NCBI GenBank assembly: GCA_041627895.1
Contig: JBFKQC010000086.1
Location: 1-15,943 of the forward strand
Direction: 5' to 3'
DNA from: JBFKQC01 sp041627895
GTDB taxonomy: Bacteria > Pseudomonadota > Alphaproteobacteria > Rhodobacterales > Rhodobacteraceae
DNA length: 15,943 nt
A program made the position numbers and the translations under genes. The notes beneath the pieces are model-generated. The model saw nothing but the letters and a program-made list of their open reading frames with translations. It had not been told where the DNA came from and searched no databases. Below are positions 1 to 8,160 of this stretch, piece by piece (within the stretch, counting starts at the first letter, position 1; each line of letters begins with the position of its first letter).

Positions 1-60
1 CCCCCCCGCTGGGGGGCCAGCCCCCCAGACCCCCCTGGAGTATTTTTCGCCAGATGAAGA
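1..60. repeat. G/C-tract inverted repeat before the first gene
   Basis: Homopolymer C and G runs form overlapping hairpins: GGGGGGC (11-17) can pair with GCCCCCC (20-26), and the C-run at 1-7 can alternatively pair with the G-run at 11-16. A T-rich stretch, TATTTTT, follows at 41-47. This could be the tail of an intrinsic terminator of a gene beyond the left edge. From memory, C-runs followed by GGAGTATTT and CCAGATGAAG are a recurrent intergenic sequence in Rhodobacterales; I could not verify this here. The AGATGAAGA at 53-60 may contribute to ribosome binding for the GTG start at 68. Confidence 0.4.
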
Positions 61-67
61 ATGGAGC

Positions 68-1966
68 GTGGCATTGGTGGGCGAGGTGAGCGCGCTGGAC
101 CAGGACCGGGTGTTCGAACTGCGCCTGGAGCGCAGCCGCGAGGACCTGTTCGGGATGCTTGTCCGGCTTTACGGCGCGCGGCCCGACTACGAGGCGTTCT
201 GCGCGGCATTGACCGAGGCGCTGCGCGCGGCCTGGGCGGCGCGGCCCGAGGCGCTGAAATGGCAGGACCTGGCGCGCGATCTCGAGCCCGACTGGTTCCA
301 GCGGCCGGGCATGGCGGGCTACGTGTTCTATGCCGACCGCTTTGCCGGCGGGCTTGGCGGCATCCTCGATCATCTCGACTATCTGAGCGACCTGGGCGTC
401 ACCTACGTCCACATCATGCCCTGCCTGAAGCCGCGCCCCGGCGAGAACGACGGCGGCTATTCGGTGATGGACTACCGGGCGGTGAACCCGGACCTGGGAA
501 CGATGGCGGACCTGCAGGCGGTGGCGGCGGCGCTGCGGGCGCGCGGCATGGCGCTGTGCGTCGACATGGTGCTGAACCACACCGCGAAGGAACACGACTG
601 GGCCGAGCGCGCCAAGCGCGGCGAGGCGCGCTATCGCGACTATTACCTGATGTTCGAGGACGACACGCTGCCCCGCGCCTACGAGCGGTCGCTGATCGAG
701 ATCTTCCCCGACACGGCACCCGGCAGCTTCACCCACTACCCCGAGATCGGCAGATGGGTCTGGACCACGTTCAACGAGCATCAGTGGGACCTGAACTGGG
801 CCAACCCGTGGGTGTTCCTCGAAATGGTCGAGATCATGCTGCATCTGGCCAACAAGGGCGTCGATGTGCTGCGCTTCGATGCCGTGGCCTTCATGTGGAA
901 GCGGATGGGGACGAAGTGTCAGTCCGAGCCGGAAGTGCACATGCTGCTGCACGGGCTGCGCGCCGCGAGCCGGATCGCGGCGCCCGGCGTCATTCACCTG
1001 GAAGAGGCGATCGTGGCGCCGGCCGAGATGATCCCCTATCTGGGGCGCGGCGAGCACGAGGGGCGCGAGGGCAATCTGGCCTATCACAACTCGCTGATGG
1101 TGCAGTTCTGGTCGGCGCTGGCGAGCCGCGACGTGGCGCTGATGGCGCATGTGCTGAAGACGCATTTCCCCGAGCGGCTGGAGAATGCGACCTATGCCAC
1201 CTACCTGCGCTGCCACGACGATATCGGCTGGGCGGTGACCGAGGAGGACGCCGCGGCGGTGGGGCTGGACGGTCCGGCGCATCGCGGCTTTCTGTCGGAT
1301 TTCTACGACGGCAACTTTCCGGGCAGCTTTGCCAGGGGCGCGCTGTTTCAGGTCAACGAGGCCACGGGCGACAAGCGGATCAGCGGCAGCTGCGCTTCGC
1401 TCGCGGGTCTGGAACGGGCGCTGGACGGGGGCGATTCGGTGCAGGTCGACCGCGCCGTGGACCGGATCCTGCTGGGCCATGCGCTGATCGCGGGCTTCGG
1501 GGGCATTCCGCTGATCTACATGGGCGACGAGATCGCGATGCTGAACGACTGGGGCTATGCCGACGTGCCGGAGCATGCCGCCGACAGCCGCTGGCTGCAC
1601 CGGCCGCGCATGGACTGGGCGCGCGCGGCGGCGGCGCGCGCGGGCGGCGAAGGTGCGGCGGCGCGGGTCCATGGCGGCATCCGGCACATCCTGGCGCGCC
1701 GCGCCGCGGTGACGGCGTTTCACGCGCGGGTCCCGACGCGGATTCACGACGCGCGGCAGGACGGGGTGCTGGCGGTCTTTCGTGCGGCGCCGGTGGACCC
1801 GGTGCTGTGCCTTTACAACTTCACCGAGGACGACCGGGTGTTTCGGGCGGGCGAGCTGGTCGGGCACGGGATCGGCGGAACCTATGACCTGCTGGGCGAG
1901 GCCGGCGCGGCAAATCCGGCGGGCGAGGTGGTGCTGGGCCCCTACGGGCGGCTCTGGCTGGTCTGA
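68..1966 (+). CDS. Amylosucrase-type GH13 glucosyltransferase
   Basis: Predicted to transfer glucose from sucrose to a growing alpha-1,4-glucan and release fructose (amylosucrase, EC 2.4.1.4); sucrose hydrolysis or isomerisation are side reactions of the family. The 632-residue product aligns in order with Neisseria amylosucrase: GGYSVMDYR (129-137), VDMVLNHT (165-172), the GRWVWTTFN segment (228-236), LRFDAVAF with nucleophile D271, EAIV with acid/base E313, RCHDDIGW with H383/D384, and IPLIYMGDE near residue 480. There is no signal peptide, so it is cytoplasmic. The length matches the family (about 630-650). The start is uncertain: GTG at 68 is used, but TTG 74 and GTG 77 are also possible, and GGAG at 63-66 fits those better. 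It lies 112 bp upstream of the LacI gene on the same strand. Its link to polyol metabolism is inferred through the shared product fructose. A related sucrose-active GH13 specificity is the main alternative. Confidence 0.88.
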   Translation: MALVGEVSALDQDRVFELRLERSREDLFGMLVRLYGARPDYEAFCAALTEALRAAWAARPEALKWQDLARDLEPDWFQRPGMAGYVFYADRFAGGLGGILDHLDYLSDLGVTYVHIMPCLKPRPGENDGGYSVMDYRAVNPDLGTMADLQAVAAALRARGMALCVDMVLNHTAKEHDWAERAKRGEARYRDYYLMFEDDTLPRAYERSLIEIFPDTAPGSFTHYPEIGRWVWTTFNEHQWDLNWANPWVFLEMVEIMLHLANKGVDVLRFDAVAFMWKRMGTKCQSEPEVHMLLHGLRAASRIAAPGVIHLEEAIVAPAEMIPYLGRGEHEGREGNLAYHNSLMVQFWSALASRDVALMAHVLKTHFPERLENATYATYLRCHDDIGWAVTEEDAAAVGLDGPAHRGFLSDFYDGNFPGSFARGALFQVNEATGDKRISGSCASLAGLERALDGGDSVQVDRAVDRILLGHALIAGFGGIPLIYMGDEIAMLNDWGYADVPEHAADSRWLHRPRMDWARAAAARAGGEGAAARVHGGIRHILARRAAVTAFHARVPTRIHDARQDGVLAVFRAAPVDPVLCLYNFTEDDRVFRAGELVGHGIGGTYDLLGEAGAANPAGEVVLGPYGRLWLV

Positions 1967-1993
1967 GCGTCACCGCATCGCGCATTCACCACG

Positions 1994-2029
1994 TCAAGCT
2001 TGATTTTTTCGCGCGACAAAGATTAGACT
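1994..2029 (+). promoter_or_regulatory. Candidate promoter and operator of the LacI-family gene
   Basis: TTGATT (2000-2005) and TAGACT (2024-2029), 18 nt apart, resemble -35 and -10 boxes. The spacer holds an imperfect palindrome with a central CG, TTTTTCGC (2005-2012) against GCGACAAA (2013-2020), with 7 of 8 positions pairing. A central CG in a short palindrome is typical of LacI-family operators, so autoregulation is plausible. A separate perfect 10-bp palindrome, TCAAGCTTGA, lies at 1994-2003 over the -35 box. Each box matches only four of six consensus bases, so this is a prediction. Confidence 0.4.
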
Positions 2030-2078
2030 TGCAGCATACACAGATCCCGACGAGGCGAAGACGGCAGCAAGCGGCCCG

Positions 2079-3110
2079 ATGAAAGAGCGCAAGATCAGGA
2101 ACATGGAAGAGTTTGCCGCGATCAGCGGCGTGTCGCGGCCGACGGTGTCGAAATACTTCAACGATCCCGAAAGCGTCCGCAAGACCGTGCGCGCACGGAT
2201 CGAGGCGGCATTGGACAAGTACGACTACCGTCCGAATATCTTCGCGATGGATCAGAACCGGCGGCGGACGAAGAACGTCGGCATCGTGGTTCCCTATCTC
2301 GCCGACCCGGTCTTTGCCGAGATCGCGCGCAATCTCGAACGCCGCTGCATCGAAGCCGGTTTCCGGGCGACGCTGTTCAGCTCGCACGGCGAGCAGGCGT
2401 TGGAAGTCGAGGCTCTGGACCGGCTCAGGTCTTTGCGGCCGGCGGGCGTGCTGCTTGCCCCGCTCGGCCGATTGTCCGATCGCGACACCATCGCCCGGTT
2501 CTGCGCAGAGGTGCCGACGGTGCTGTTCGACAGAGATATTCCGGGCGTCGGCGAGGCGTTTGTCGGATCGGACAACATGAGCTTTGTTTTGCAGAGCGTC
2601 GAGTACCTGATCCGCACCGGCGAGCCACCCTGCTTTTTCGAGATGAAGAACCCGTCGAACCCGAACTCCATTGCGCGCCGCCGGTCCTATGCCGCGGCGA
2701 TGGAGGGGCACGGGCTGGAGCCGATGGTCATCCAGGTCGACGGCGAGGGATGGGGCCTGGAACAGATCGGCTATGACGGCGCGATGCGCGCGCTTGAACA
2801 GCGCGCCCTGCCGACCGACACGGTGCTGTGCAGCAACGACCGCCTGGCCATCGGCTTTCTGGCCGCAAGCTATGAAATGGGGCTTCGCGTCGGACGCGGA
2901 AGCGGGTGCGCCTTGCGGGTCGCGGCGCATGACGACCATCCCTTGTCGCGGTTCACCTGCCCGCCGCTGACCACCGTCGGACACGAATACGATCTGGTCT
3001 CGAATCAGGGCGTCGAGGCGCTGTTCGAATTGATCGAGACGGGTGGCCGGCTCGAGCGCCGGACCGAGACGCTGTTCCCGGCGCGCCTTGTGCTTCGCGA
3101 ATCGGCGTAA
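2079..3110 (+). CDS. LacI-family transcriptional regulator of the polyol operon
   Basis: A 343-residue DNA-binding repressor with a sugar-binding periplasmic-binding-protein fold. The N-terminal helix-turn-helix covers residues 9-29 (NMEEFAAISGVSRPTVSKYF), followed by the helix 3 and hinge region ending in YDYRPN (48-53). The ligand-binding domain starts at NVGIVVPYLADPVF (66-79). Near the C-terminus it has the family segment VLCSNDRLAIGF and then LTTVGHEYDLV. The hinge lacks the usual small-residue/leucine motif (it reads FAMDQNRRRT), as in a subset of alphaproteobacterial members. ATG 2079 was chosen because it leaves the usual short N-terminal extension; no strong Shine-Dalgarno is seen, and ATG 2103 would remove the start of the first helix. 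It sits directly upstream of the transporter on the same strand, so it most likely controls that operon with a polyol or fructose as effector. The effector is inference. Confidence 0.9.
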   Translation: MKERKIRNMEEFAAISGVSRPTVSKYFNDPESVRKTVRARIEAALDKYDYRPNIFAMDQNRRRTKNVGIVVPYLADPVFAEIARNLERRCIEAGFRATLFSSHGEQALEVEALDRLRSLRPAGVLLAPLGRLSDRDTIARFCAEVPTVLFDRDIPGVGEAFVGSDNMSFVLQSVEYLIRTGEPPCFFEMKNPSNPNSIARRRSYAAAMEGHGLEPMVIQVDGEGWGLEQIGYDGAMRALEQRALPTDTVLCSNDRLAIGFLAASYEMGLRVGRGSGCALRVAAHDDHPLSRFTCPPLTTVGHEYDLVSNQGVEALFELIETGGRLERRTETLFPARLVLRESA

Positions 3111-3140
3111 GAAAAAAGTTTCCCCGCGTAAAAAATATTC

Positions 3141-3168
3141 TTGACTCGGCGCGCGAAGTGAATATAAA
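3141..3168 (+). promoter_or_regulatory. Candidate sigma70 promoter and operator of the polyol operon
   Basis: TTGACT (3141-3146) and TATAAA (3163-3168) with a 16-nt spacer form the best promoter in the window, in an AT-rich pocket of an otherwise GC-rich sequence. A 22-bp imperfect palindrome occupies 3141-3162: TTGACTCGGCG against CGCGAAGTGAA pairs at 8 of 11 positions and is centred at 3151/3152. A repressor bound there would cover the -35 box and the spacer. The binding-protein gene starts 62 nt downstream of the -10 box. The layout resembles the candidate upstream of the LacI gene, although the two palindromes are not close copies. Confidence 0.5.
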
Positions 3169-3230
3169 TTGACGCAGCGTTAGCGCCCAAACTACGCTGA
3201 CCGCGAAACCTGACCCGAGGGAGGACCCGA

Positions 3231-4535
3231 ATGTATCTCAAGAACGCACTCCGTGCGGCCACTGCCATGTCGCTGATTGCGGCCGGCGGCGCGGTCGCGG
3301 AAACCATCACCATCGCGACGGTGAACAACGGCGACATGATCCGTATGCAGGGTTATACCGACGACTTCACCGCCAAGACCGGCCACGAGGTCGAGTGGGT
3401 GACGCTGGAAGAGAACGTGCTGCGCCAGCGCGTGACCACCGACATCACCACCAAGGGCGGTGCCTTCGACATCATGACCATCGGCATGTACGAAACCCCG
3501 ATCTGGGGTGCGAACGGCTGGCTGGTTCCGCTCGATGGCCTCAGCGCCGAGTATGACGTGGACGACATCCTGCCGGCGATGCGCGCCGGTCTCAGCCATG
3601 ACGGCACGCTCTATGCGGCGCCGTTCTACGGCGAAAGCTCGATGGTCATGTACCGCACCGACCTGATGGAAAAGGCCGGTCTGGAAATGCCCGATTCGCC
3701 GACCTGGGACTTCATCCGCGAAGCCGCGGCCGCGATGACCAACCGCGACAACGAAATCAACGGCATCTGCCTGCGCGGCAAGGCCGGCTGGGGTGAAGGC
3801 GGCGCCTTCATCACCGTGACCGGCAACTCGTTCGGGGCGCGCTGGTTCGACGAGAACTGGAACGCCCAGTTCGATCAGCCCGAGTGGAAGAACGCGCTCG
3901 AGTTCTTCGTGGGCATGATGGCTGAATCCGGTCCTCCGGGCTATGCCACGAACGGTTTCAACGAGAACCTGTCGCTGTTCCAGCAGGGCAAGTGCGGCAT
4001 GTGGATCGACGCGACCGTCGCGGCGTCCTTCGTGACCAACCCCAACGACAGCCAGGTCGCAGACAAGGTCGGCTTTGCGCTGGCGCCGAACGCCGGCATG
4101 GGCAAGAACGCCAACTGGCTCTGGGCCTGGGCGCTGGCGATCCCGGCCGGTTCGCAGAAGGTGGATGCCGCCAAGGCGTTCATCGAGTGGGCGACCTCGA
4201 AAGAGTATATCGAGCTCGTCGCGGCCAACGAAGGCTGGGCCAACGTGCCCCCGGGTGCCCGGACCTCGCTCTACACGAACCCCGAGTACCAGAAGGTGCC
4301 CTTCGCGCAGAAGACGCTTGACTCGATCAATGCGGCCGATCCGCAGAACCCGACCGTCAAGCCGGTGCCCTACGTCGGCATCCAGTTCGTGGCCATCCCG
4401 GAATTCGCGGGGATCGCGACCGAGGTCAGCCAGGAGTTCTCGGCGGTCTATGCAGGCCAGCAGTCGATCGACGAGGCGCTGGCCAAGGCGCAGGCCCTGA
4501 CCAACGACGCGATGGAGGCCGCGGGCTACCGCTAG
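3231..4535 (+). CDS. smoE: Periplasmic polyol-binding protein of ABC transporter (SmoE-like)
   Basis: Binds sorbitol or mannitol in the periplasm and delivers it to the membrane permeases. The 434-residue product has a Sec signal peptide: basic start MYLKNALR, hydrophobic core, and a likely cut after AVA at residue 23, leaving a mature N-terminus ETITIATVNN. The rest is a family 1 extracellular solute-binding domain, recognisable by the early LEENVLRQRVTTD segment, FDIMTIGMYETPIW and the ALFQQGKCGMW-type region (LSLFQQGKCGMWIDA). Sequence and neighbours match the R. sphaeroides sorbitol/mannitol-binding protein. The start is supported by a strong GAGGGAGGA ribosome site at 3217-3225. It is the first gene of the operon, and a stable hairpin follows it, consistent with its needing more protein than the permeases. 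Exact ligand preference among hexitols cannot be read from sequence. Confidence 0.88.
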   Translation: MYLKNALRAATAMSLIAAGGAVAETITIATVNNGDMIRMQGYTDDFTAKTGHEVEWVTLEENVLRQRVTTDITTKGGAFDIMTIGMYETPIWGANGWLVPLDGLSAEYDVDDILPAMRAGLSHDGTLYAAPFYGESSMVMYRTDLMEKAGLEMPDSPTWDFIREAAAAMTNRDNEINGICLRGKAGWGEGGAFITVTGNSFGARWFDENWNAQFDQPEWKNALEFFVGMMAESGPPGYATNGFNENLSLFQQGKCGMWIDATVAASFVTNPNDSQVADKVGFALAPNAGMGKNANWLWAWALAIPAGSQKVDAAKAFIEWATSKEYIELVAANEGWANVPPGARTSLYTNPEYQKVPFAQKTLDSINAADPQNPTVKPVPYVGIQFVAIPEFAGIATEVSQEFSAVYAGQQSIDEALAKAQALTNDAMEAAGYR

Positions 4536-4546
4536 GTTCCTCCCAG

Positions 4547-4576
4547 GCCAGAGGGCGGTTCCTGCCGCCCTCTGGC
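4547..4576 (+). promoter_or_regulatory. 12-bp intercistronic hairpin after the binding-protein gene
   Basis: GCCAGAGGGCGG (4547-4558) pairs perfectly with CCGCCCTCTGGC (4565-4576) around a 6-nt loop, starting 11 nt after the stop codon. There is no T-run after the stem, so it is more likely an RNA-stabilising or partial attenuation element than a full terminator. Such hairpins between binding-protein and permease genes are known (for example malE-malF) and raise the ratio of binding protein to permease. Confidence 0.6.
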
Positions 4577-4645
4577 AACTTGAATGACAGTCCTTCCGCA
4601 GTTTCGTCGCAGGCTTTCCGACAGCCAACAAAGGAAGTGCATCCG

Positions 4646-5524
4646 ATGGCAACCCAGCATTCCCGATCCGCCGCCCGACTGATGATGGCGCCTGCGGTGT
4701 TCCTGCTCTTGGTCTGGATGCTCGTCCCGCTGACGATGACGCTGTATTTCTCGTTCAAGAAATACCTGCCGCTCAGGGGCGACTCGCTCGAGGGCGGCCT
4801 CGACTGGGTCGGGTTCGAGAACTACGCGCGGTTCGTCACGTCCAGCTCGTTCTGGCCGTCCGTCTGGACAACCCTGTATCTGGTCGGCGGAATCATCGTG
4901 ATTACCGTCGCGCTGGGCATACTACTGGCCATACTTCTGGATCAGCCGCTGTGGGGGCAAGGGGTCGTTCGGATACTTGTGATCTCGCCCTTCTTCGTGA
5001 TGCCCACGGTTTCGGCGCTGGTGTGGAAAAACATGTTCATGGACCCCGTCAACGGCCTTCTCGCCCATCTCTGGCGGGCATTCGGCGCCGAACCGGTGGT
5101 CTGGCTTAGCGACACACCGACATTTTCGCTGATCCTCATCGTGTCCTGGCAGTGGCTGCCGTTTGCGACGCTGATCCTGCTGACGGCAATTCAGTCGCTC
5201 GACACCGAACAGATGGAAGCGGCCGAGATGGACGGCGCGCCGGTGCTGAAGCGTTTCTGGTTCATCGTTCTGCCGCACCTGAGCCGGGCGATCACCATCG
5301 TCGTCCTGATCCAGACGATCTTTCTGCTGTCGATCTTCGCCGAGATTTTCGTGACGACCGGCGGCGCCTTCGGCACGCGGACGCTGACCTACCTGATCTT
5401 CCAGCGGGTCGTCGACAGCCAGAACATCGGCCTGGGCTCTGCCGGCGGCGTCTACGCCATCATCCTCGCCAACATCGTTGCCATCTTCCTGATGCGCATC
5501 GTCGGCAAGAACCTGGACGCGTGA
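4646..5524 (+). CDS. smoF: ABC transporter permease, polyol (SmoF-like)
   Basis: One of two inner-membrane subunits forming the polyol channel. The 292-residue protein has about six hydrophobic segments (roughly residues 13-35, 75-98, 108-128, 160-182, 214-235 and 262-285). The EAA loop EAAEMDGAPVLKRF lies at 191-204 and contacts the ATPase; it is the MalF-type family hallmark. ATG 4646 is preferred over an upstream in-frame start at 4580. AAGGAAG at 4631-4637 sits 8 nt before it, and the shorter protein begins MATQHSRSAARLMM, as I recall for the R. sphaeroides homologue. The gene follows the intercistronic hairpin and is separated by 12 nt from the next permease gene. Confidence 0.88.
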   Translation: MATQHSRSAARLMMAPAVFLLLVWMLVPLTMTLYFSFKKYLPLRGDSLEGGLDWVGFENYARFVTSSSFWPSVWTTLYLVGGIIVITVALGILLAILLDQPLWGQGVVRILVISPFFVMPTVSALVWKNMFMDPVNGLLAHLWRAFGAEPVVWLSDTPTFSLILIVSWQWLPFATLILLTAIQSLDTEQMEAAEMDGAPVLKRFWFIVLPHLSRAITIVVLIQTIFLLSIFAEIFVTTGGAFGTRTLTYLIFQRVVDSQNIGLGSAGGVYAIILANIVAIFLMRIVGKNLDA

Positions 5525-5536
5525 GGAGGTAAGCAC

Positions 5537-6367
5537 ATGGCCCGCGCAGTCACCACGCAACGCAAGACGATCAACACCGCCGCCGCCTGGATCATCGGCC
5601 TGCTGATCTTCTTTCCGATCCTCTGGACGATCCTGACGAGCTTCAAGTCCGAGGCGCAGGCGATCAACGACCCGCCGCTGTTCCTGTTCTTCGACTGGAC
5701 GCTCGAAAACTATTCGGTCGTGCAGGATCGCTCGAACTACATGCGTTTCCTGTGGAACTCGGTGATCATCGCCGGCGGCTCGACGCTTCTTGGCATCCTC
5801 GTCGCCGTTCCCGCCGCCTGGTCGATGGCCTTCGTGCCGTCGAAGCGGACCAAGGACATCCTGATGTGGATGCTCAGCACGAAGATGCTGCCGGCGGTGG
5901 GCGTGCTTTACCCGATCTCGCTGATCTTCGTGCAGCTCAACCTGCTCGACTCGCGCTTTGGCCTGGTCGTGGTGCTGATGCTCATCAACCTGCCGATCAT
6001 CGTCTGGATGCTTTATACCTACTTCAAGGAGATCCCCGGCGAAATCCTTGAAGCCGCGCGGATGGACGGCGCAAGCCTGAGGTCAGAGATCCTGTACGTG
6101 CTGACGCCGATGGCGGTTCCAGGAATCGCCTCGACCGTGCTGCTCAACATCATCCTGGCCTGGAACGAGGCGTTCTGGACACTGAACCTGACGGCTGCCA
6201 ACGCGGCCCCGCTGACGGCCTTCATCGCCAGCTATTCCAGCCCCGAGGGCCTGTTCTTCGCCAAGCTCAGCGCGGCCTCGACGATGGCCATCGCCCCGAT
6301 CCTGATCCTCGGCTGGTTCAGCCAGAAGCAACTCGTGCGCGGCCTCACGTTCGGCGCGGTCAAGTAA
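5537..6367 (+). CDS. smoG: ABC transporter permease, polyol (SmoG-like)
   Basis: Second inner-membrane channel subunit, MalG type, 276 residues. Hydrophobic segments occur near residues 14-35, 74-98, 107-132, 141-162, 190-210 and 245-262. The EAA loop is EAARMDGASLRSE at 172-184. A consensus AGGAGGT ribosome site (5524-5530) sits 6 nt before the ATG and overlaps the stop codon of the preceding permease gene, so translation is probably coupled. It pairs with the upstream permease to form a heterodimeric pore for the same substrate. Confidence 0.9.
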   Translation: MARAVTTQRKTINTAAAWIIGLLIFFPILWTILTSFKSEAQAINDPPLFLFFDWTLENYSVVQDRSNYMRFLWNSVIIAGGSTLLGILVAVPAAWSMAFVPSKRTKDILMWMLSTKMLPAVGVLYPISLIFVQLNLLDSRFGLVVVLMLINLPIIVWMLYTYFKEIPGEILEAARMDGASLRSEILYVLTPMAVPGIASTVLLNIILAWNEAFWTLNLTAANAAPLTAFIASYSSPEGLFFAKLSAASTMAIAPILILGWFSQKQLVRGLTFGAVK

Positions 6368-6379
6368 GGGAATCGAGAC

Positions 6380-7390
6380 ATGGGACAGATCACGCTTGAA
6401 AAGGTCAGCAAGAGCTTCGGCGACGTAGAGGTCATCCCGCCCCTGGATTTGACCATCGAGGACGGCGAGTTCTGCGTCTTCGTCGGCCCGTCGGGCTGCG
6501 GCAAGTCCACGCTCTTGCGGCTGATCGCCGGGCTCGAGGACATCACCTCGGGCACGATCCGGATCGACGGGAAGGACGCCACCGACATACCGCCGGCAAA
6601 ACGCGGCCTGGCGATGGTGTTCCAGTCCTACGCGCTTTACCCGCACATGTCGGTGCGCAAGAACATCGCCTTTCCGATGCGGATGGCGAAGGTGCCGCAG
6701 GATGAGCAGGAGCGGCGCATCCAGCAGGCCGCGGCGGCGCTGAACCTGACCGACTATCTTGACCGGCGCCCGGGCCAGCTGTCCGGCGGCCAGCGCCAGC
6801 GCGTCGCCATCGGCCGCGCCATCGTGCGCGAACCGGCGGCGTTCCTGTTTGACGAGCCGCTTTCGAACCTCGACGCGGCGCTGCGCGTGGGGATGCGGCT
6901 GGAGATCAGCGAACTGCACAAGCGGCTGGACACGACGATGATCTACGTCACCCACGACCAGGTCGAGGCGATGACCATGGCCGACAAGATCGTGGTGCTG
7001 CAGGCCGGTGTGATCGAGCAGGTGGGCAGCCCGCTGGAGTTGTACCGCACCCCGCGCAACGTCTTTGTCGCCGGCTTCATCGGCTCGCCCAAGATGAATT
7101 TGATCGACGGCGCCGAGGCGAAAAAGCACGATGCCGCCACGATCGGCGTCAGGCCCGAGCATATCGACGTGGCCGACGGCGACGGCGGCAGCGTCTGGCA
7201 GGGCACGGTGGGGGTCGCCGAGCATCTGGGTTCGGACACGTTCTTCCACATCCACGAGACCGGCCTGGCCGAAACCATCACGGTGCGCGCGCCGGGCGAG
7301 GTCAACTTTCGCCACGGCGACAAGATCGGCCTCAATCCGCGCGCCGAGCAGATCCACAAGTTCGATGCCCAGGGGCTGCGGATAGAATGA
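6380..7390 (+). CDS. smoK: ABC transporter ATP-binding protein (SmoK/MalK-type)
   Basis: Cytoplasmic ATPase powering polyol import, 336 residues. It has Walker A GPSGCGKST (36-44), a Q-loop in MVFQSYALYPHM (Q82), signature LSGGQ (134-138), Walker B FLFDEP (155-160), a D-loop SNLD (162-165) and the switch histidine H192 in VTHDQ. A C-terminal MOBE/TOBE-like domain follows, with the typical GVRPEHI (256-262). MalK-type ATPases of this class serve carbohydrate importers, sometimes several at once. The gene starts 12 nt after the second permease and its last 4 nt (ATGA) overlap the start of the sorbitol dehydrogenase gene, which indicates translational coupling. Confidence 0.92.
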   Translation: MGQITLEKVSKSFGDVEVIPPLDLTIEDGEFCVFVGPSGCGKSTLLRLIAGLEDITSGTIRIDGKDATDIPPAKRGLAMVFQSYALYPHMSVRKNIAFPMRMAKVPQDEQERRIQQAAAALNLTDYLDRRPGQLSGGQRQRVAIGRAIVREPAAFLFDEPLSNLDAALRVGMRLEISELHKRLDTTMIYVTHDQVEAMTMADKIVVLQAGVIEQVGSPLELYRTPRNVFVAGFIGSPKMNLIDGAEAKKHDAATIGVRPEHIDVADGDGGSVWQGTVGVAEHLGSDTFFHIHETGLAETITVRAPGEVNFRHGDKIGLNPRAEQIHKFDAQGLRIE

Positions 7391-8160
7391 GGCGGCTCGA
7401 GGGCAAGGCGGCGCTGATCACCGGCGCGGCGCGCGGGATCGGGCGCGCCTTTGCCGAGGCTTACCTCCGCGAGGGCGCGCGCGTGGCGATCGCAGATATC
7501 GACGTCGGGCGCGCGCGCGCCACCGCGGACGAGATCGGCGCCGGCGCCATTGCGGTCGATATGGACGTGACCCGCCAGGACAGCATCGACAATGCGGTCG
7601 CGGAAACGGCGGCGGCGCTCGGCCGGATCGACATCCTGATCAACAACGCCGCGATCTTCACCGCCGCGCCGATCGTCGAGATCGAACGCGCGGACTACGC
7701 CCGCGTCTTCGACATCAACGTCGCGGGCACGCTGTTCACGATGCAGGCCGTGGCACGCCACATGATCGAGCGCGGCGTCCGGGGCCGGATCATCAACATG
7801 GCCAGCCAGGCCGGCCGCCGCGGCGAGCCGCTGGTCGCGGTCTACTGCGCCACCAAGGCGGCGGTGATCTCGCTGACCCAGTCCGCCGGGCTGAACCTGA
7901 TCCGACACGGCATCAACGTGAACGCCATCGCGCCCGGCGTCGTCGACGGCGAGCACTGGGACGGCGTCGACGCGTTCTTTGCGAAATACGAAGGCAAGGC
8001 CCCCGGGCAGAAGAAGAAAGAGGTCGGCCAGGCGGTGCCCTACGGCCGGATGGGCACGGCCCAGGACCTGACGGGCATGGCGGTGTTCCTGGCCAGCGAC
8101 GAGGCCGAGTACATCGTCGCGCAGACCTACAACGTTGATGGTGGCCAATGGTTGAGCTGA
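7387..8160 (+). CDS. smoS: Sorbitol (L-iditol) 2-dehydrogenase, SDR family
   Basis: Oxidises D-sorbitol to D-fructose with NAD+; the R. sphaeroides homologue (polyol dehydrogenase) also accepts galactitol and L-iditol. The 257-residue classical short-chain dehydrogenase has the cofactor loop TGAARGIG (12-19), D37 at the end of the second strand favouring NAD, NNAA (86-89), and catalytic N111, S140, Y153 and K157 in the YCATK motif. Sequence segments such as INMASQAGRRGE and NVNAIAPGVVDGEHWDGVDA are, from memory, nearly identical to the R. sphaeroides enzyme. It overlaps the ATPase gene by 4 nt and the mannitol dehydrogenase gene by 13 nt, the arrangement expected in a polyol operon. Confidence 0.93.
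   Translation: MRRLEGKAALITGAARGIGRAFAEAYLREGARVAIADIDVGRARATADEIGAGAIAVDMDVTRQDSIDNAVAETAAALGRIDILINNAAIFTAAPIVEIERADYARVFDINVAGTLFTMQAVARHMIERGVRGRIINMASQAGRRGEPLVAVYCATKAAVISLTQSAGLNLIRHGINVNAIAPGVVDGEHWDGVDAFFAKYEGKAPGQKKKEVGQAVPYGRMGTAQDLTGMAVFLASDEAEYIVAQTYNVDGGQWLS

Noticed and set aside
61..1887. 608-residue open frame overlapping the amylosucrase gene
   Set aside because: Arg/Gly/Ala-rich shadow in another frame of a clear GH13 gene.
3192..4652. 486-residue minus-strand open frame
   Set aside because: Antisense shadow of the binding-protein gene, low-complexity product with no family pattern.
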